Source: JBOHRE01 sp050732635
GTDB taxonomy: Bacteria > Gemmatimonadota > Gemmatimonadetes > Longimicrobiales > RSA9
Reading direction: 5' to 3'
Assembly (NCBI GenBank): GCA_050732635.1
Contig: JBOHRE010000131.1
Span: 1 to 7,303 of the forward strand
Length of the DNA stretch: 7,303 nt
Below are positions 5,660 through 7,303 of this stretch, in pieces (position 1 is the stretch's first letter; each line of letters begins with the position of its first letter). The notes under the pieces are model-generated. The model saw nothing but the letters and a program-made list of their open reading frames with translations. It ran no database searches and was not told where the DNA came from. Position numbers and translations under genes: made by a program.

Positions 5660-6163
5660 CTACTCGAGCTCGGTCACGGCTTCTTCGGCCGGTTCGGGCT
5701 GCAGGTGCGGGTTGCGCATCAGCAGCCGGGCGCACGCATTCCAACGTAGAATCGCGTCATCGTTGCCGGGCGGGCGGATCGATTCCGCAGTCTCGAAGTG
5801 CGTCATGGCGTCGCGCAGCAGGTGGTAGGCCATCACGCCGGCGCCCACGCGGCCATGGCCCAATTGCGCCTTCGCACGCCGCTCGCAGATGATGCCGCTG
5901 AGGTAATGGCGCTCGTACTCGCCGCGGATGCTGCCGACGAGCTCGGTGGCGCGGCGGGCGGCGTCGCCACTGCCGTCCCGGTCGAAGCGATCACTCAGCG
6001 CCAGGACCAGCAGCATGAGCGCGCGCTGGTCGTCGGGGTCGAGCTCGAGCACGTCGAGGCAGATGCTCTCCGCCTCGATGGGCTCATTGAGCAGGCGGTA
6101 GCGCTCCGCCTTCTCGAGTGCTGCCGGCACTGCCTCGGGGCTGAGCGCCTTGAGCTGAACCAT
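5660..6163 (-). CDS. TPR-like helical protein of unknown function, sdh operon
   Basis: The 167-residue protein is predicted to be all-helical and soluble, with no signal peptide or membrane helix. Residues 11-52 (AVPAALEKAERYRLLNEPIEAESICLDVLELDPDDQRAL) have the spacing and small/large residue pattern of a tetratricopeptide-like helix pair. A second conserved-looking block reads GEYERHYLSGIICERRAKAQL (about 81-101), and the C-terminal part AMTHFETAESIRPPGNDDAILRWNACARLL resembles another TPR unit. TPR proteins usually serve as protein-binding scaffolds. The start at 6163 is supported by AAAGGAGGT just upstream. It overlaps the end of sdhB by 80 bases and precedes the pterin dehydratase by 23 bases, so it is co-transcribed with both. 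A role in assembling the sdh complex is only a guess from position. Confidence 0.8.
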   Translation of the reverse strand: MVQLKALSPEAVPAALEKAERYRLLNEPIEAESICLDVLELDPDDQRALMLLVLALSDRFDRDGSGDAARRATELVGSIRGEYERHYLSGIICERRAKAQLGHGRVGAGVMAYHLLRDAMTHFETAESIRPPGNDDAILRWNACARLLMRNPHLQPEPAEEAVTELE

Positions 6164-6920
6164 CCGACCTCCTTTCGCCACCGCCGAGCACACGGAGAAC
6201 CTTACGCAGCGGGTCGTACGCGCGATCCACCACGCGCTCCTTGAGCGGGATGATCGCGTTGTCCGTGATCTGTATACCCTCGGGGCAGACGTTGGTGCAG
6301 CACTTCGTGATGTTGCAGTAGCCGATGCCGTGCGCCTGGCGCAGCTCATCGGCGCGGTCGTCGGTGTCCAGCGGGTGCATCTCGAGGGCCGCGATCTGCG
6401 TGAAGAAGGTCGGCCCGATGAAGCGATCGAAGAGCTGATGATCACGCAGCACGTGACAGACGTCCTGGCACAGGAAGCACTCGATACACTTGCGGAACTC
6501 CATGACGCGGTCGACATCGCGCTGATCCATGCGCCAGGTCCCGTCGGCCGCATCGGGCGGCCGCGGCTTGAACGGCCGGATCCGCTTCTTGGCCTCGAAA
6601 TTCCATGACACGTCGGTGACCAGATCGCGAATCAGGGGGAACGCCTTGATCGGCTCGACCGTGACCGGCCGATCTTCGGGCAGCTCGTTCATGCGCATCA
6701 TGCACATGAGCCGCGGCTTGCCGTTGACCTCCGCCGAGCAGGAGCCGCACTTGCCGGCCTTGCAGTTCCAGCGTACGGCCAGGTCGGGCGCCTGCTCCGC
6801 CTGGATCCGGTGGACCGCGTCGAGCACGACCATGCCGGCCGTGATCTCGGTCGTGTAGTCACGGAATTCGCCGCCCGCGGCGTCGCCGCGCCAGATCCGG
6901 AACGTGGTTTGCTGCGCCAT
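6084..6920 (-). CDS. sdhB: Succinate dehydrogenase/fumarate reductase iron-sulfur subunit
   Basis: The 278-residue protein carries electrons from the flavoprotein to the quinone site through three clusters, and all ligands are visible. The [2Fe-2S] ligands are C53, C58, C61 and C73 (WNCKAGKCGSC). By alignment with E. coli SdhB, the [4Fe-4S] ligands are C145, C148, C151 and C212, and the [3Fe-4S] ligands are C155, C202 and C208 (CIECFLCQDVC and CNITKCCTNVCP). C207 next to C208 is extra. The start at 6920 shares its A with the sdhA stop (TGATG), and GAGGAG lies eight bases upstream; a longer frame from 7037 runs through sdhA and is rejected. Family homology seems to end near residue 245. The last 33 or so residues (Gly/Ser/Arg-rich) are read through the start of the TPR-like gene and are probably a stop-loss extension. 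The complex sits on the inner face of the membrane. Confidence 0.93.
   Translation of the reverse strand: MAQQTTFRIWRGDAAGGEFRDYTTEITAGMVVLDAVHRIQAEQAPDLAVRWNCKAGKCGSCSAEVNGKPRLMCMMRMNELPEDRPVTVEPIKAFPLIRDLVTDVSWNFEAKKRIRPFKPRPPDAADGTWRMDQRDVDRVMEFRKCIECFLCQDVCHVLRDHQLFDRFIGPTFFTQIAALEMHPLDTDDRADELRQAHGIGYCNITKCCTNVCPEGIQITDNAIIPLKERVVDRAYDPLRKVLRVLGGGERRSDGSAQGAQPRGSAGSTREGGALPPAQ
6167..6175 (-). promoter_or_regulatory. Strong Shine-Dalgarno of the TPR-like gene, inside sdhB
   Basis: AAAGGAGGT on the minus strand ends three bases before the ATG at 6163 and lies within the sdhB reading frame. It supports independent translation of the TPR-like gene despite the overlap. Confidence 0.75.
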
Positions 6921-7303
6921 CACTTCATCTCCTCGATGATCTGCTGCAGTTCCGGTGGTGGTGGCGGAATGGGCTCGGTCAGGACCTGCATGCCGCCATC
7001 GGACCCGCAGCGGATCACGACCGTCTTCTTGGCCCACTCCGGATCCTTGTCGGGCCGATCCTCGCGGAAATGGGCACCACGGCTCTCGGGGCGGGCCAGG
7101 GCCGCGCGCGCGATCGCCTCGGACACCAGCAGCAGGGTGCGCAGGTCGAGCGCCGTATGCCAGCCCGGATTGTACTCGCGGTTACCGGTCACGCGCACGC
7201 GCTCGGCTCGCGCGCGCAGCTGCGCGACGCGCCCGAGCGCCTCCGTCATCTCCGCCTCGTTACGCACGATGCCGACCAGGTCCTGCATCACATCCTGCAG
7301 CTC
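6920..7303 (-). CDS. sdhA: Succinate dehydrogenase/fumarate reductase flavoprotein subunit, C-terminal part (cut by right edge)
   Basis: The last 127 residues of the flavoprotein are present; the frame is open at base 7303. The region is the C-terminal helical domain of SdhA/FrdA. VTGNREYNPGWHTALDLRTL and SEAIARAALARPESRGAHFREDRPDKDP are the characteristic stretch that packs on the FAD domain and holds the conserved RGAHFREDxP motif, followed by a Pro-rich linker (PIPPPPPEL) and a short helix to the stop. The full protein oxidises succinate to fumarate (or the reverse) using covalently bound FAD. NPGWHTALDL is the style seen in the fumarate-reductase-like branch rather than the mitochondrial type; that is from memory. 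The FAD-binding and catalytic domains are off the window. It overlaps sdhB by one base. Confidence 0.92.
   Translation of the reverse strand, partial: ELQDVMQDLVGIVRNEAEMTEALGRVAQLRARAERVRVTGNREYNPGWHTALDLRTLLLVSEAIARAALARPESRGAHFREDRPDKDPEWAKKTVVIRCGSDGGMQVLTEPIPPPPPELQQIIEEMK

Noticed and set aside
6921..7037. Longer sdhB frame starting at 7037
   Set aside because: It overlaps the conserved end of sdhA; the TGATG junction with GAGGAG eight bases upstream marks the start at 6920.

Overview
The window is about 70% GC with tightly packed genes and codons strongly biased to G/C in the third position. The gene types suggest a free-living aerobic or facultative Gram-negative-like bacterium: two Sec-exported hydrolases, an HD-GYP c-di-GMP phosphodiesterase, and an SdhA/SdhB pair of the fumarate-reductase-like type. 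A Gemmatimonadota-type genome would fit, but this is inferred from style and gene content, because no rRNA or marker gene is present. I see no tRNA, rRNA, CRISPR array, insertion sequence or phage gene.

Layout. (1) 1-848, minus: the N-terminal 282 residues of a major facilitator transporter that runs off the left edge. (2) 858-1292, plus: ArfB, a ribosome-rescue peptidyl-tRNA hydrolase. It diverges from the transporter across only 9 bases, inside a 15-base near-perfect palindrome that supplies a Shine-Dalgarno sequence to each gene. (3) 1337-1948, minus: a stand-alone HD-GYP phosphodiesterase. (4) 1949-2113: a divergent gap that probably holds promoters for both sides. (5) 2114-5158, plus: a three-gene operon of an exported amidohydrolase, an exported gamma-glutamyltransferase-family Ntn hydrolase with non-canonical substrate residues, and a small one-pass membrane protein coupled to it by a TGATG junction. 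A G-quadruplex-type G tract lies at the first gene junction. (6) 5159-5270: a convergent gap filled by an inverted pair of arrays of a 9-base unit around an A/T-rich core. (7) 5271-7303, minus: an operon read right to left as sdhA (C-terminus only), sdhB, a TPR-like protein, and a pterin-4a-carbinolamine dehydratase.

How the genes work together. The sdh genes make the soluble catalytic part of succinate dehydrogenase/fumarate reductase; the membrane anchor is not in view and may lie upstream of sdhA. The TPR-like protein and the pterin dehydratase follow in the same transcript by spacing and strong ribosome binding sites, though neither has an obvious role in succinate oxidation. The plus-strand operon looks like an export-based amide or peptide-processing unit of unknown substrate. 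Nothing here amounts to a clear new defence or mobile system. The points most worth checking are the Ntn hydrolase with its coupled membrane protein, the palindromic divergent start region, the 9-base inverted repeat, and the 80-base overlap at the end of sdhB.
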